Positions 33,339 to 43,142 of a DNA stretch of 64,000 nucleotides are shown here, piece after piece. The DNA lies in NCBI GenBank assembly GCA_017510605.1, contig JAFWMQ010000011.1, forward strand, positions 62,001 through 126,000. Reading direction: 5' to 3'. The position numbers were made by a program, and so were the translations under genes. The notes below the pieces were generated by a model, which saw only the letters and a program-made list of their open reading frames with translations, searched no databases and was not told the DNA's origin. The stretch comes from Clostridiales bacterium (GTDB lineage Bacteria > Bacillota > Clostridia > Saccharofermentanales > Saccharofermentanaceae). How positions within the stretch are numbered: the first letter of the stretch is position 1; each line of letters starts with the position of its first letter.

Positions 33339-35012
33339 TCAGAAAAGTCCTGTAATTACGCCGTTATCGTCGATATCGATATCCATTGCCGCAGGGTGGG
33401 GAGGAAGTCCCGGCATTGTTACGATCGTTCCGGTGAGGATAACCAGATAGCCTGCGCCTGCGGATAAGAAGCAGTCTCTTACCGTAAGAGTAAATCCTTC
33501 CGGGTTACCGAGCTTCTTAGGATCATCTGACAGTGAATATTGCGTTTTCGCGATGCAGATAGGAAGATTGCCGTAACCTTTGGCTACAAACTCTTTGATC
33601 TTTTCTGCTGCTTCAGGAAGGATATCAACACTACCTGCGCCATAGATCTCCGTTGCTACCTTTTTGATCTTTTCTTCAACTGAATCGGTCAGTTCGTAGG
33701 TGAACTTCGGATTCTTCGGATTGTTCTGTTCAAGAATGGATACAGCCTTGTTAGCCAGATCGATTCCGCCTTCGCCGCCTTTAGCGAAAATCTCGGCCGG
33801 AGCGAAATCAGCACCTGTTGCTTTGCATGCTTCTTCCACAATGGCGAGTTCCTCTTCCGTATCGGTAAGGAACCTGTTGGATGCGACAAGAACGGGGATT
33901 CCGAAATTCTGCATGTTCCGGATATGCTTAAGGACATTTGCAAGACCGTTCTTTACAGCTTCGGGGTTAGGTTCGGAGAGACGGTCCTTCGGAATTCCTG
34001 CATTGTACTTTAATGATCTTACTGTAGTGACAATTACTACGAGATCAGGCCATATGCCGAGATCCCTGCACTTGATGTCAAGGAACTTCTCTGCTCCGAG
34101 ATCGGCACCGAATCCTGCCTCGGTTACAACGATATCTCCGAGTTTAAGTGCGGTCTTTGTGGCTATGCATGTGTTGCATCCGTGAGAGATATTTGCGAAC
34201 GGTCCGCCATGAACGAATGCGGGAACGCCTTCCAATGACTGAACGAGGTTGGGGCACATGGCATCTTTAAGACATGTTGCTAGCGCACCTGTTGCTCCGA
34301 GCTGTCCGGCTGTAATGAGGTTGCCGTCTGTGTCATATGCTATAGCGATCCTGTCCAATCTTGTCTTAAGATCATCCATGTCTTTTGCAAGACAAAGGAT
34401 TGCCATGATCTCGGAAGCAGCTGTTATCTGGAAGATCTCAGGACGTGTGACGCCCTTTGTCCCTCCGCCGACACCGACAGTAACAGCTCTTAAACATCTG
34501 TCGTTCATATCAAGGCAGCGCTTCCACAGGATCTTATCTTTATCGATCTTAAGTTCATTTCCCTGGAAAAGATGATTGTCTATCATTGCTGCAAGCAGAT
34601 TGTTTGCAGTTGTGATCGCATGAATATCACCGGTAAAGTGAAGGTTGATATCTTCCATGGGAACGACCTGGGAATAACCGCCTCCGCATGCTCCGCCCTT
34701 GACACCGAAAACCGGTCCCAAAGAAGGTTCCCTTAATGCGAGAACAGGCTTTTTACCGATGAGCTTAAGACCTTGCGCAAGACCGATACTTACGGTTGTT
34801 TTGCCTTCGCCTGCAGGTGTCGGATTCATGGCGGTTACAAGGATGAGTTTGACATTAGGATTAGCCGGAAGATTTTCCACATAATCTAACGGGAGTTTTG
34901 CTTTGTATTTGCCGTACAGTTCGAGTTTGTCCGTATCGATCCCTAACTCTTCAGCTACCTTTGTTACGGGGTTGATCTTTGCATTCTGGGCTATCTCAAT
35001 GTCACTAAGCAT
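33339..35012 (-). CDS. fhs: Formate--tetrahydrofolate ligase
   Basis: A 557-residue cytoplasmic ligase that makes 10-formyl-THF from formate, THF and ATP. The P-loop region is ATPAGEGKTTVSIGLAQGL-like (residues about 64-82), preceded by the family opening MLSDIEIAQNAKINPVTKVAEEL. LREPSLGPVFGVKGGACGGGYSQVVPMEDINLHFTGD is the strongly conserved core. It is a key enzyme of one-carbon metabolism, and in acetogens of the Wood-Ljungdahl methyl branch; no other acetogenesis genes are in the window, so purine and methionine supply is the safe reading. It starts with GGAGAG before the ATG. Full length and no odd features. Confidence 0.98.
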   Translation of the reverse strand: MLSDIEIAQNAKINPVTKVAEELGIDTDKLELYGKYKAKLPLDYVENLPANPNVKLILVTAMNPTPAGEGKTTVSIGLAQGLKLIGKKPVLALREPSLGPVFGVKGGACGGGYSQVVPMEDINLHFTGDIHAITTANNLLAAMIDNHLFQGNELKIDKDKILWKRCLDMNDRCLRAVTVGVGGGTKGVTRPEIFQITAASEIMAILCLAKDMDDLKTRLDRIAIAYDTDGNLITAGQLGATGALATCLKDAMCPNLVQSLEGVPAFVHGGPFANISHGCNTCIATKTALKLGDIVVTEAGFGADLGAEKFLDIKCRDLGIWPDLVVIVTTVRSLKYNAGIPKDRLSEPNPEAVKNGLANVLKHIRNMQNFGIPVLVASNRFLTDTEEELAIVEEACKATGADFAPAEIFAKGGEGGIDLANKAVSILEQNNPKNPKFTYELTDSVEEKIKKVATEIYGAGSVDILPEAAEKIKEFVAKGYGNLPICIAKTQYSLSDDPKKLGNPEGFTLTVRDCFLSAGAGYLVILTGTIVTMPGLPPHPAAMDIDIDDNGVITGLF

Positions 35013-35032
35013 ATGGGTCTCTCCTGTCTGTT

Positions 35033-35062
35033 TTTATAGTATGAATACGATTGTATTGTAAA
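35033..35062 (-). promoter_or_regulatory. Candidate promoter of fhs
   Basis: On the minus strand TTTACA (35062-35057), an 18-base spacer and TATAAA (35038-35033), 20 bases before the fhs start codon. Confidence 0.42.
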
Positions 35063-35181
35063 AGGACAGTCATTTCAATCATGGTAAAAAACATAAAAGA
35101 CTAAATTCTTCCGTTTTAAATGCCTACCACTACATTTTGTATGATATGTGGTGTTTTTTTACTAAATGTTGTGTTTTTTCG

Positions 35182-35210
35182 TTGACAATATGTCAAGGAA
35201 ATGTTAGCAT
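35182..35210 (+). promoter_or_regulatory. Promoter of veg
   Basis: A perfect -35 TTGACA (35182-35187), a 17-base spacer and TAGCAT (35205-35210). The transcript would start near 35217, giving a leader of about 78 nt that contains a 12-bp palindrome GGAAATATTTCC (35222-35233). In Bacillus veg has one of the strongest known promoters. Confidence 0.75.
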
Positions 35211-35294
35211 TGGTGCATGTTGGAAATATTTCCGTAATATTCCTTTAAGGTTACTGAAATATTTTTAGCCAATCTCCGGGCGGGGGTATTACAT

Positions 35295-35564
35295 ATGATC
35301 ATCAGTTCCGATTTGGAAATGTGCAAAGCAAAATTCGAAGAGCTCGTTGGCAAGCGTATTGTTTGCAAGACCAATGGCGGCCGCAAGAGAATCATTACTT
35401 ATATTGGTACTGTTGAGCACTGCTACCCTAATGTCTTTACTGTCCTCTGCAATAATGAGGCAGGCAAGCAGTCCATAGTATCTTTCTCATATATCGATGT
35501 TCTTACCAGAACTGTAAGAGTCGGTATCATGCCGGAGAAGTCACAGGAAGAAGTTGCTGTCTGA
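35295..35564 (+). CDS. veg: Veg family protein (DUF1021)
   Basis: An 89-residue cytoplasmic protein of the Veg family. The family core is visible: GKRIVCKTNGGRKRIITYIGTVEHCYPNVFTV and SFSYIDVLTRTVRVGI. In Bacillus Veg influences biofilm regulation, but its molecular role is not settled. It lies just upstream of ispE, an order kept in many Bacillota. ATG at 35295 follows GGGCGGGGG at 35278-35286. A strong promoter and a strong terminator flank it, so it is a single-gene transcript. Confidence 0.94.
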   Translation: MIISSDLEMCKAKFEELVGKRIVCKTNGGRKRIITYIGTVEHCYPNVFTVLCNNEAGKQSIVSFSYIDVLTRTVRVGIMPEKSQEEVAV

Positions 35565-35586
35565 TTCCGTTCATTTAAGTCTTTTC

Positions 35587-35626
35587 AAGGGGTTGTCTCA
35601 GAAAGAAATGAGACAATCCCTTTTTT
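35587..35626 (+). terminator. Intrinsic terminator of veg
   Basis: AAGGGGTTGTCTC pairs with GAGACAATCCCTT (13 pairs, one G-U) around a 10-base loop, followed by TTTTTT. It lies 23 bases after the stop codon. Confidence 0.88.
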
Positions 35627-35722
35627 GTTGTTTATCTGCTTTTACTTTTATTCATCCATTTTATAAGGTAAAATTGATATACTGAATTTATATTGTTTGT
35701 AGAGGGATGACTGAAGATCCAT

Positions 35723-36673
35723 ATGGATTCTTACGAGATTACAGCTAATGCAAAATTGAATCTCTTCCTGCGTGTCCGCGGGATCCTTTCCAACGGCTAT
35801 CACAGTTTGTATTCGATCATGCAGGAGATAGATCTTGCTGATACTCTTACGATAAATATATATCCTGAATACGATAATGGTTTTGATATTAAATGCATCG
35901 GCAGGAATGATATCGATCCGAAGAAGAATCTTTGCAGCAAGGCAAGAGACAGATTCTTTTCGTCGCTCCGCAAGAAGGCCGGTGCAGACCGTTCCCTGCG
36001 TGATTCCAGGTTATTGAAAAAAGGCAGATTCCCGAATATCGAGATAATCCTTACCAAACAGATCCCCTCTGAGTCAGGTATGGGCGGCGGAAGTTCGGAT
36101 GCTGCCGCTACGCTCATGGTTCTTCAGGAACACTTCGGCAATCCGTTTTCTGATGAAGAGCTTAATCAGCTGGCGGTAAATGTCGGAGCTGATGTTCCGT
36201 TCTTTCTTTACGGAGGAACCTGTCTCTGTGAAAGAGTCGGAGAAGATATAAGTTCTCTTCCTTCTCTGGCAGGGATCCCGCTTCTTATCGTCCAGCCTTC
36301 AAAGGGAGTATCTACTCCGGAATGTTTCCAGGCAATTGACAGTATTCCTCTTCCGGAATTTGACGAAGGACGTTACAGAGCGTTTATTGACGGTCTGAAT
36401 AGTACGGACAGATCTCCTTTGGAAAGATTCCTCGAAGGAAAGGATCTTCTTACAAATGATCTTGAGATCCCTTCGATAGAGAAGGTTCCGGAGATAATGT
36501 CGATCAGGGAAGCCCTGCTCGGTACGGGCGCGGCATTCAGCCGGATGACCGGTTCGGGAAGTGCTGTTTTCGCTATGTATGAGAATGATAACGCAAGAGA
36601 TACTGCTTATGATCAGATCAAGAATGATCAGAAGTTCTCAGGCTGTGAGATATTCGTTTCAAAGACGACCTGA
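35723..36673 (+). CDS. ispE: 4-diphosphocytidyl-2-C-methyl-D-erythritol kinase
   Basis: A 316-residue GHMP kinase of the non-mevalonate isoprenoid pathway; it phosphorylates CDP-methylerythritol. The N-terminal block TANAKLNLFLRVRGILSNGYHSL contains the catalytic Lys-Asn-Leu region, and the phosphate loop is PSESGMGGGSSDAAATLMVL. The C-terminal GHMP motif TGAAFSRMTGSGSAVFAMY is intact. It is slightly longer than most homologues because of an insertion at about residues 75-95. The start is in good distance of GAGGGATGA. Its 3' end overlaps the convergent GNAT gene by 15 bases. Confidence 0.95.
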   Translation: MDSYEITANAKLNLFLRVRGILSNGYHSLYSIMQEIDLADTLTINIYPEYDNGFDIKCIGRNDIDPKKNLCSKARDRFFSSLRKKAGADRSLRDSRLLKKGRFPNIEIILTKQIPSESGMGGGSSDAAATLMVLQEHFGNPFSDEELNQLAVNVGADVPFFLYGGTCLCERVGEDISSLPSLAGIPLLIVQPSKGVSTPECFQAIDSIPLPEFDEGRYRAFIDGLNSTDRSPLERFLEGKDLLTNDLEIPSIEKVPEIMSIREALLGTGAAFSRMTGSGSAVFAMYENDNARDTAYDQIKNDQKFSGCEIFVSKTT

Positions 36674-37198
36674 ACAGTTTGCGAAAAGGCCTCTCATATA
36701 TCCTCTTGAGTTTTCAGAATCGATCATTTCGAAACCCCGTTTGCCGTAAAAATCCACCATATTCCTGTTAGTTGCTGCGGAGTGAAGAAGTACGCAATCG
36801 GCGCCTGCTTCGTGAGCGATATCAAGCGCACGGGTGATGAGGTCGATCCCGAGACCTGTTTTTCTGAAAGGCTGTTTTACGGCAAATCTTGAGATGTAGT
36901 AAGAAGGTCCGGCTTTTTCGAGGAATTCAAAGGATCTGTCGGAGAAACTGTAGACCAAAGGGTTAGAGACGGGTTTGATACAGATGGTTCCTACTATTTT
37001 TCCGTCGCTTTCTGCTACAAGACAGGTCTGTTTTAATATTCTGTCGGCTACGCTTTCAATGCTTTCCGTCATTGCTTCGAGCATTGAGGAGGATATGCCT
37101 GAATCCGCGCAATAAGTAAGCATCGCGCCCTTAAGGAGGCACGATACTTCAGCCGCATCAGAGATGCCGGCAATCCTTATTTCGGGTTTGCTGTTCAT
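36659..37198 (-). CDS. GNAT-family N-acetyltransferase at the end of the arg operon
   Basis: A 179-residue acetyl-CoA-dependent acetyltransferase. The fold shows ETCLVAESDGKIVGTICIKPV-like strand 4 (from TCLVAESDGKIVGT), SRFAVKQPFRKTGLGIDLITRALDIA with the acetyl-CoA-binding loop, and LLHSAATNRNMVDFYGKRGFEMI. Its ATG overlaps the argF stop by one base (TGATG), so it is translationally coupled to the arginine genes. No argA or argJ is in the operon, which makes this a candidate for the missing acetylglutamate synthase step; it could also be an unrelated acetyltransferase. The C-terminus overlaps ispE on the other strand by 15 bases. Confidence 0.88.
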   Translation of the reverse strand: MNSKPEIRIAGISDAAEVSCLLKGAMLTYCADSGISSSMLEAMTESIESVADRILKQTCLVAESDGKIVGTICIKPVSNPLVYSFSDRSFEFLEKAGPSYYISRFAVKQPFRKTGLGIDLITRALDIAHEAGADCVLLHSAATNRNMVDFYGKRGFEMIDSENSRGYMRGLFANCSGRL

Positions 37199-38121
37199 CA
37201 GTTAAGAAAGCAATTTACGAGGATTGCTTTGTGGGCGTGAAGCCTGTTCTCAGCCTCATCGAAAACAACACTCTGAGGTCCGTCGATAACGTCCTCTGTT
37301 ACTTCATAACCGCGGTAAGCAGGGAGGCAGTGCATGAATATTGCATCTGAATGTGCAATGCCCATGATCTTGGAGTTGACCTGATAATTCTTGAAGATCT
37401 CAACTCTCTTAGCCTTCTCGGCCTCCTGTCCCATGGATGTCCATGTGTCTGTATAGATTACGTCAGCGCCTTCGGCAGCCTCGAAAGGATCTTCAGTCAT
37501 AACGATCTTTGAGCCTGTTACTTTTGCGTCTTCGTTAGCTTCGGTTACATATTTGTCAGGGCATGTATAATCTTTAGGACTTGCGACGGAAATATCCATT
37601 CCGGCCTTTGCGCATGCGTGGAGGAGTGAGTTTGCCATATTGTTTCCGTCACCCAGATAAGCAAGCTTCAGGCCTTTAAGTTCACCCTTGTGTTCCTTGA
37701 TCGTAAGAAGGTCAGCCAATACCTGTGTAGGGTGCTGGTCATCGGTAAGTCCGTTGATTACAGGGATCCTTCCGTAATCGGCAAGATCTTGGACATCCTG
37801 ATGCTTGAAGGTCCTGATCATGATACCGTCTACCATTCCCGATAAAACATTTGCCGTATCATATATGGTCTCGCCTCTGCCGATCTGAATATCATTGTTG
37901 CTCAGGAAAAGTGCCTGGCCGCCCAATTGGTACATTCCGACCTCAAAAGAGACTCTGGTCCTTGTTGATGATTTTGTAAATATCATTGCAAGAGACTTGC
38001 CTTTAAGAAGGTGGTGTTCTATGCCTGCCTTGGTCTTTGCCTTAAGATCTATTGCAGTATCGAGAAGATAATCAAGATCTTCAAAACTGACGTCCCTGTG
38101 AAAATCAATATAATGCTTCAT
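37198..38121 (-). CDS. argF: Ornithine carbamoyltransferase
   Basis: A 307-residue enzyme that joins ornithine and carbamoyl phosphate to citrulline. The carbamoyl-phosphate loop is FTKSSTRTRVSFEVGMYQLGG, the family region is DIQIGRGETIYDTANVLS, and the ornithine-binding motif HCLPAYRGYEVTEDVIDGP closes the protein. Length is normal. It follows argD by 24 bases and is coupled to the GNAT gene by a one-base overlap. The order argC-argB-argD-argF indicates one biosynthetic operon. Confidence 0.97.
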   Translation of the reverse strand: MKHYIDFHRDVSFEDLDYLLDTAIDLKAKTKAGIEHHLLKGKSLAMIFTKSSTRTRVSFEVGMYQLGGQALFLSNNDIQIGRGETIYDTANVLSGMVDGIMIRTFKHQDVQDLADYGRIPVINGLTDDQHPTQVLADLLTIKEHKGELKGLKLAYLGDGNNMANSLLHACAKAGMDISVASPKDYTCPDKYVTEANEDAKVTGSKIVMTEDPFEAAEGADVIYTDTWTSMGQEAEKAKRVEIFKNYQVNSKIMGIAHSDAIFMHCLPAYRGYEVTEDVIDGPQSVVFDEAENRLHAHKAILVNCFLN

Positions 38122-38145
38122 TGTTGTATCTCCTGAATCTCTATA

Positions 38146-39513
38146 TCACTCATCATCTTCATCGATGATATCAATGTCTTTTTTGTCAGTAAGTCCCAGC
38201 TGATCGAGTTTATCGATCTTGGCATTGCCTACTGAGGCAGCCGAGTCCTTGATCTGTTTCTTTGAGGGGAGCGCGTCCTTGATCCTGACGAAAACATTCT
38301 TGGGTCCTGCGACGTTCTTTAAGATCTTATCAAGAGCCCTGATAAACTGGCCTGCCTGAGCCTTGGTTATTATAAGGGGAGGGGCGATCCTTATCGTGGA
38401 TTTACCGATTGCGCTTACAAGGATTCCCATCGAGAATAACTGTTCACGCATTCCCTGTGCCGTGATCGTGTCATCGAATTCGATACCGATAAGAAGGCCT
38501 TTACCTCTTACTGAACGGATGCAGTTGTATTTTGTTCTGAGCTTATTCAGTTTCTCGAAAAGTTCATCGCTTACATCCTTGACGTTGTCTATAATGTTCT
38601 CATTTTCGAATGTTTCGATTACGGCAATTCCTGCAGCGCAAGCTAACGGGTTACCGCCGAATGTCGATCCGTGATCTCCGGGTTTGAAGCCGGTTGCTAT
38701 TTCATTTGTAGTGAGCATGGCACCGATCGGAACACCGCCGCCAAGACCTTTGGCAAGAGTCATGATGTCAGGTGTTACTCCATAGTTCTGATAACAGAAC
38801 ATCTTACCTGTACGTCCGATTCCTGTCTGGACTTCATCGATAATGAGAAGGATACCCTTTTCGACACAAAGCTTCTTAACAGCCTGAATGTATCCCAGAT
38901 CTGCGGGATGAACGCCGCTCTCTCCCTGAATCAGTTCGAGCATGATCGCAGCGGTCTTCGGAGTTACGGCTTTGATCATGGCATCGATATCGTTATAAGG
39001 AACATGGACAAAACCCGGAACGCCAGGTTCGAAGGGCCTTGAAAATTTCTCCTGGCCTGTGGCAGCTATCGTTCCCATGGTCCTTCCGTGGAAACTCATA
39101 TCAGCTGTAATGATCTCGTACTTATTTACATCCTTATAATAGAAGTAGCTTCTTGCGAGTTTTATTGCAGCTTCATTTGCTTCGGCGCCGGAATTGCAGA
39201 AGAATACTTTATCTGCAAAACTTGCGCGGCAGAGTCTGTATGCAAGTTCAGACTTCTGGGGAATGTAATAGTAGTTGCATGCATGAATAAGACTCTTCGC
39301 CTGAGAAGTGATGGCAGACGTGAGTTTAGGGTGGTTGTATCCCAGACAATTAACGGCAATGCCGCCGATCATATCGAGATACTTTCTTCCCTCGGTATCG
39401 TACAGATAACAGCCGCGTCCTTTTACGAAAGCAACGGGCAGGAGATTAAATACCTGAAGGCAGTAGTTTACGTCATAATCCCTGATAAGGGTGAAATCAT
39501 TTTCTATACTCAT
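38146..39513 (-). CDS. argD: Acetylornithine aminotransferase with C-terminal extension
   Basis: A 455-residue class-III PLP aminotransferase. The landmarks are [18 protein letters not shown] near the N-terminus, [17 protein letters not shown], and the segment [42 protein letters not shown], which holds the cofactor aspartate and the Schiff-base lysine. The core ends near residue 405; the last 50 residues are a charged tail (from [17 protein letters not shown] to the end, DIIDEDDE) not found in typical ArgD. It overlaps argB by 17 bases. The pathway role, transamination of acetylglutamate semialdehyde, follows from the operon. Confidence 0.95.
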   Translation of the reverse strand: MSIENDFTLIRDYDVNYCLQVFNLLPVAFVKGRGCYLYDTEGRKYLDMIGGIAVNCLGYNHPKLTSAITSQAKSLIHACNYYYIPQKSELAYRLCRASFADKVFFCNSGAEANEAAIKLARSYFYYKDVNKYEIITADMSFHGRTMGTIAATGQEKFSRPFEPGVPGFVHVPYNDIDAMIKAVTPKTAAIMLELIQGESGVHPADLGYIQAVKKLCVEKGILLIIDEVQTGIGRTGKMFCYQNYGVTPDIMTLAKGLGGGVPIGAMLTTNEIATGFKPGDHGSTFGGNPLACAAGIAVIETFENENIIDNVKDVSDELFEKLNKLRTKYNCIRSVRGKGLLIGIEFDDTITAQGMREQLFSMGILVSAIGKSTIRIAPPLIITKAQAGQFIRALDKILKNVAGPKNVFVRIKDALPSKKQIKDSAASVGNAKIDKLDQLGLTDKKDIDIIDEDDE

Positions 39514-40441
39514 AATGCTCTTTCTTCTCCTTTACGATCATAGTGCCGATACCGTTTTTGGTAAAAGTTTCAAGGATAATGGAGTGTGGTATCCTTCCGT
39601 CTATTATGTGGGCACGGTCGACGCCGCGCAATACCGTATCAAGGCAGCCTTCGATCTTGGGTATCATACCGCCGCTGATGATTCCTTCATTGACGAGATC
39701 TTTTATGTCTTTCTCATCAAGAACAGGGATGATGTAGTCAGTTCCGTCTTCGAGTTTTCTGAGCACGCCGCCGACATCGGTGAGAGTGATCAGCTTTGAA
39801 GCTCCCAATGCCACTGCAACCTCTGCTGCAACGGTATCCGCATTGATGTTATAACTTTCACCATTCTTTCCGACACCTATGGGCGCGATTACCGGGATAT
39901 ACTCGTCGTTGGCGAGCATTGAAATGACCTTGGTGTTGATCTTTTTGATCTTGCCGACATAGCCGATATCGATGGCATTTCCTTCAGCATCTTCCGTCAT
40001 CTTCTCCGCTTCGATGAGGTTGCCGTCGATGCCGGAGATTCCGATCGCTTTTGCGCCCTTGCCGCAGAGAGTGGATACGATATCCTTATTGGTCTTGCCA
40101 ATCAGGACCATCTGCGCATAACCCATTGTCTCTTCGTCCGTATAACGCAGTCCGTTTATGAAGTGTGATTCCTTATTTACCTTGTTCAGCATATCGCTGA
40201 TATCAGGTCCGCCGCCGTGAACTATAACGGGGTTGATGCCGATATACTTGAGAAGCGTGATGTCGTCCATGACAGACTGCTTCAGATCTTCGTTGATCAT
40301 GGCATTTCCGCCATACTTGATGACGAATGTCTGTCCTCTCATCTTCCTTATATAAGGAAGTGATTCAATAAGGATCGATGCCCTGTCTACATTATTTTTC
40401 ATGTCGCCCGTGATTACGGGGTTTTCTTTCTGTCCTGCCAT
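39497..40441 (-). CDS. argB: Acetylglutamate kinase
   Basis: A 314-residue amino-acid kinase that phosphorylates N-acetylglutamate. It begins with a 25-residue extension before the family start at [49 protein letters not shown] is the substrate region, [20 protein letters not shown] the nucleotide region, and [22 protein letters not shown] the C-terminal block. Such kinases can be feedback-inhibited by arginine; the N-terminal helix (about residues 10-30) fits that type. It starts 2 bases after the argC stop, with strong operon context. Confidence 0.97.
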   Translation of the reverse strand: MAGQKENPVITGDMKNNVDRASILIESLPYIRKMRGQTFVIKYGGNAMINEDLKQSVMDDITLLKYIGINPVIVHGGGPDISDMLNKVNKESHFINGLRYTDEETMGYAQMVLIGKTNKDIVSTLCGKGAKAIGISGIDGNLIEAEKMTEDAEGNAIDIGYVGKIKKINTKVISMLANDEYIPVIAPIGVGKNGESYNINADTVAAEVAVALGASKLITLTDVGGVLRKLEDGTDYIIPVLDEKDIKDLVNEGIISGGMIPKIEGCLDTVLRGVDRAHIIDGRIPHSIILETFTKNGIGTMIVKEKKEHYEYRK

Positions 40442-40443
40442 GA

Positions 40444-41520
40444 TCAGATACCTCTTACTATATTCTTAAGTCCGGCTGTCTCATCGAATCCGAACATTAC
40501 GTTTGCTGACTGTATTGCCTGAAGAGCTGCGCCCTTGCCGAGATTGTCCTGAGCCGTGAAGAGCTTGATCATATTCGTCTCGGGATCATATACACCGTTT
40601 ACGTCGATGTAGTTTGAGCATGCGACTGCTTTGATATCAGGCAATGTCTTTCCTGAAAGGACTCTTACGAACTGCTCGTCTTTATAAAAATCCTTATAGA
40701 TTGTATTGATCTTCTCGCTTGATACATCGGTGAAAGCTTTTGAGGGCTTTGCATAAACACTTGCGAGCATACCGCGCTTGAAAGGTGCGAGATGGGGAGT
40801 AAACGTTACTTTGATATCACCTGAATTCTTTCCTGCAAGGAAAGAGCACTGCTCAGCGATCTCTGTTGTGTGACGGTGTCCGACAGCGCCATAAGGCTTG
40901 AATGACTCGTCAAGTTCACAGAATGCATATGCGAGATCCGACTTTCTTCCTGCACCGCTTACACCGGAAGTGGCATCGATTATGATCGAATCCTCCTCAA
41001 TAAGATGATTCTTAAGGAAAGGTGCGAGAGCTACAAGTGAGCAGGTGGGGTAGCAGCCGGGGTTAGCGACGAGATTTGCAGTCTTAAGCTGCTCCCTGTA
41101 GAACTCGGGAAGTCCGTAAACGGCGTTTTCGAGAAGCTCCGGATTAGGATGTATGAGATTATATGATTTCTCATATGTAGCAAGATCCTTATATCTGAAG
41201 TCACCGCTGTGATCGATTACCTTTGCGCCTGCTTTGAGAAGATCGGGAACTATCTTTGCGGATACTCCGTGAGGGAGTGCTGTGATAACAAGGTCTGAAT
41301 CTTTTGCAACTTCCTCATAGGGAAGATCTTCGCAGAGATTGTCAACGATGCCCCTGAATTCAGGATAGATATCAGAATAAGGCTTGCCTGCAAAAGTCTG
41401 GCTTGTAAGGTGTCGGAATCTGAAGAAGGGATGAGCTGCAAAACCTCTTACGAGTTCTGCGCCTACATAACCCGTTGATCCAATGATAGATACATACTTT
41501 ACAGATTCTTCAACTGCCAT
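40444..41520 (-). CDS. argC: N-acetyl-gamma-glutamyl-phosphate reductase
   Basis: A 358-residue NADPH-dependent reductase that makes acetylglutamate semialdehyde. The nucleotide fold opens [18 protein letters not shown], the catalytic cysteine lies in [18 protein letters not shown], and the C-terminal half holds the family block [16 protein letters not shown] and [17 protein letters not shown]. The length is normal. It is the first gene of the arginine operon. Its ATG follows CGGAGGCAA. Upstream are a good promoter, two ARG-box-like sites and a hairpin that may influence translation. Confidence 0.96.
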   Translation of the reverse strand: MAVEESVKYVSIIGSTGYVGAELVRGFAAHPFFRFRHLTSQTFAGKPYSDIYPEFRGIVDNLCEDLPYEEVAKDSDLVITALPHGVSAKIVPDLLKAGAKVIDHSGDFRYKDLATYEKSYNLIHPNPELLENAVYGLPEFYREQLKTANLVANPGCYPTCSLVALAPFLKNHLIEEDSIIIDATSGVSGAGRKSDLAYAFCELDESFKPYGAVGHRHTTEIAEQCSFLAGKNSGDIKVTFTPHLAPFKRGMLASVYAKPSKAFTDVSSEKINTIYKDFYKDEQFVRVLSGKTLPDIKAVACSNYIDVNGVYDPETNMIKLFTAQDNLGKGAALQAIQSANVMFGFDETAGLKNIVRGI

Positions 41521-41537
41521 TTCATTTGCCTCCGATA

Positions 41538-41557
41538 GGGGTGGATAATCCCCACCC
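41538..41557 (-). promoter_or_regulatory. Hairpin in the arg leader next to the argC ribosome binding site
   Basis: GGGTGG and CCACCC form a 6-bp GC-rich stem in the leader, 6-8 bases upstream of the argC Shine-Dalgarno sequence. It could limit ribosome access. Confidence 0.38.
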
Positions 41558-41574
41558 TGATGTTTGATTTATGC

Positions 41575-41603
41575 AATATAATGTATAAATATTCAAAAGT
41601 CAA
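41575..41603 (-). promoter_or_regulatory. Promoter of the arg operon
   Basis: On the minus strand TTGACT (41603-41598), a 17-base spacer and TATATT (41580-41575), followed by a leader of about 45 nt. The spacer contains an ARG-box-like sequence. Confidence 0.72.
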
Positions 41604-41629
41604 CAATAATATGCATTAAAATATTCACA
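41581..41629 (-). promoter_or_regulatory. Two ARG-box-like operators of the arg operon
   Basis: TGAATATTTATACAT (41595-41581, inside the promoter spacer) and TGTGAATATTTTAATGCAT (41629-41611, just upstream) resemble the ArgR/AhrC site with TGAAT and ATTCA-like arms. They are about 30 bases apart, three helical turns, as expected for cooperative hexamer binding. No argR gene is in the window. Confidence 0.5.
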
Positions 41630-41998
41630 TTATATTTATATGCATCCATTCCGCATATTATCGCAACATGGCTGAAAGGACTTGCCGGGATGGTTTTAAG
41701 TAATCAAAAAGTAATATAAAACACACAGTTTTGGTGATCTCAACAGGTATATTGCACAATGCCCAAAAAGCCGAAAAATGCCCCAAATTATTAGTTTTGC
41801 CACTCTTTCTTGTACAACACACACAAAATAAATTAAGGCCTTTTGATATATTTACCAAGCGAAGCAAATTACTATGCCAAATTCCCAAAACTTTTTTTGG
41901 GAAATGTGTCATATAGTAAAGAAAATTGCGTTTTGATACTATTCTCGTAGTTATCAAGCCCTCTTTTCGGGTGGGCACATTTTTGGAGGTTTCAAGAT

Positions 41999-43114
41999 AT
42001 GGCAAGTTTATCTTTCCAGCACGTTTACAAAAAGTATGAGGGCGGCGTAGTTGCAGTTTCAGATTTTAATCTTGATGTTGCAGATAAGGAGTTCGTTATC
42101 CTCGTAGGACCTTCAGGATGCGGTAAGTCTACAACACTTCGTATGCTCGCAGGCCTTGAAGATATTTCAGAAGGTGAGATTTATATTGACGATCGTTGCG
42201 TAAACGACGTACTCCCTAAGGACAGAGACATCGCAATGGTTTTCCAGAACTACGCTCTCTATCCTCACATGACAGTTCGTGACAACATGGCATTCGCTCT
42301 TAAACTCAGAAAGATGCCTAAGGACGAGATCAACCGCCGTGTTCAGGAAGCAGCTAAGATCCTCGAGATCGAGCACCTCTTAGACAGAAAGCCTAAGGCT
42401 CTCTCCGGTGGTCAGCGTCAGAGAGTTGCTCTCGGCCGTGCTATCGTTCGTGATCCTAAGGTCTTCCTCATGGACGAGCCTCTCTCCAACTTGGATGCTA
42501 AGCTCCGTGTACAGATGCGTGTTGAGATCACAAAGCTTCACCACAGACTTAAGACAACATTCGTTTACGTTACACACGACCAGACAGAGGCTATGACCAT
42601 GGGTACCAGAATCGTCGTTATGAAGGACGGATTCATCCAGCAGGTTGACTCTCCTACGGAGCTCTATGATAACCCGGTTAACACATTCGTTGCAGGATTC
42701 ATCGGAATGCCTCCTATGAACTTCATCAATGCTGTTATCAACGTTGAAGGTTCTGACGTATTCGTTTCTTTCGAGAACGTTACAATCAAGCTTCCTGAGA
42801 GATATGCTGTTGAGGAAGTTATGGACCGTGACGGCCAGGAAGTTATCTTCGGTGTAAGACCTGAGGCTCTTACAGACGATATTACATACGTTACAGATCA
42901 CCCTGAGTCTGCATTCACAGCTGACGTCGACGTCGTCGAGATGCTCGGTGCTGAGACATATCTCTATGTCACAGTTAACGGTTCTCTCCCGCTCACATGC
43001 CGCGTTGACCCTACAACATCACAGTCTGCAGTTGGTCAGGTTGTTGACCTTGCCGTTGACTCTAACCGTATCCACCTCTTCGATAAGGATACAGAGCAGA
43101 GCATCATTTCATAA
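41999..43114 (+). CDS. ugpC: Sugar ABC transporter ATPase, MsmX/UgpC family
   Basis: A 371-residue ATPase of the CUT1 carbohydrate importers. Walker A is [14 protein letters not shown], the Q-loop [12 protein letters not shown], signature [15 protein letters not shown], Walker [13 protein letters not shown], and H-loop VTHDQTEAM. The C-terminal OB-fold regulatory domain begins near residue 240 ([13 protein letters not shown]) and is complete. It has no permease neighbours; such solitary MsmX-type ATPases usually serve many sugar permeases, for example the MalG-like protein at the window start. Codon use is strongly biased to the ribosomal-protein pattern, so high expression is likely. A long leader precedes it and a terminator follows. 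Confidence 0.96.
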   Translation: MASLSFQHVYKKYEGGVVAVSDFNLDVADKEFVILVGPSGCGKSTTLRMLAGLEDISEGEIYIDDRCVNDVLPKDRDIAMVFQNYALYPHMTVRDNMAFALKLRKMPKDEINRRVQEAAKILEIEHLLDRKPKALSGGQRQRVALGRAIVRDPKVFLMDEPLSNLDAKLRVQMRVEITKLHHRLKTTFVYVTHDQTEAMTMGTRIVVMKDGFIQQVDSPTELYDNPVNTFVAGFIGMPPMNFINAVINVEGSDVFVSFENVTIKLPERYAVEEVMDRDGQEVIFGVRPEALTDDITYVTDHPESAFTADVDVVEMLGAETYLYVTVNGSLPLTCRVDPTTSQSAVGQVVDLAVDSNRIHLFDKDTEQSIIS

Positions 43115-43142
43115 TAGAATAATTCTAGAACCTCAAATAGAG

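Larger units (their letters stand above)
41521..41998. other. Divergent control region between the arg operon and the MsmX/UgpC ATPase gene
   Basis: A 478-bp gene-free region. The left part holds the arg promoter, two operator-like sites and a hairpin. The right part (41640-41998) is A/T-rich, has a perfect 9-bp hairpin TTCCCAAAA/TTTTGGGAA (41882-41903), a CCC..GGG hairpin near 41960 and the ribosome binding site GGAGG of the ATPase gene. I saw no consensus promoter for the ATPase gene. The minus-strand frame 41658-42005 is not credible. Confidence 0.65.

Noticed and set aside
41658..42005. Minus-strand frame of 115 codons in the arg-ATPase intergenic region
   Set aside because: It overlaps the start and ribosome binding site of the ATPase gene, has A/T-driven composition and no similarity I recognise.
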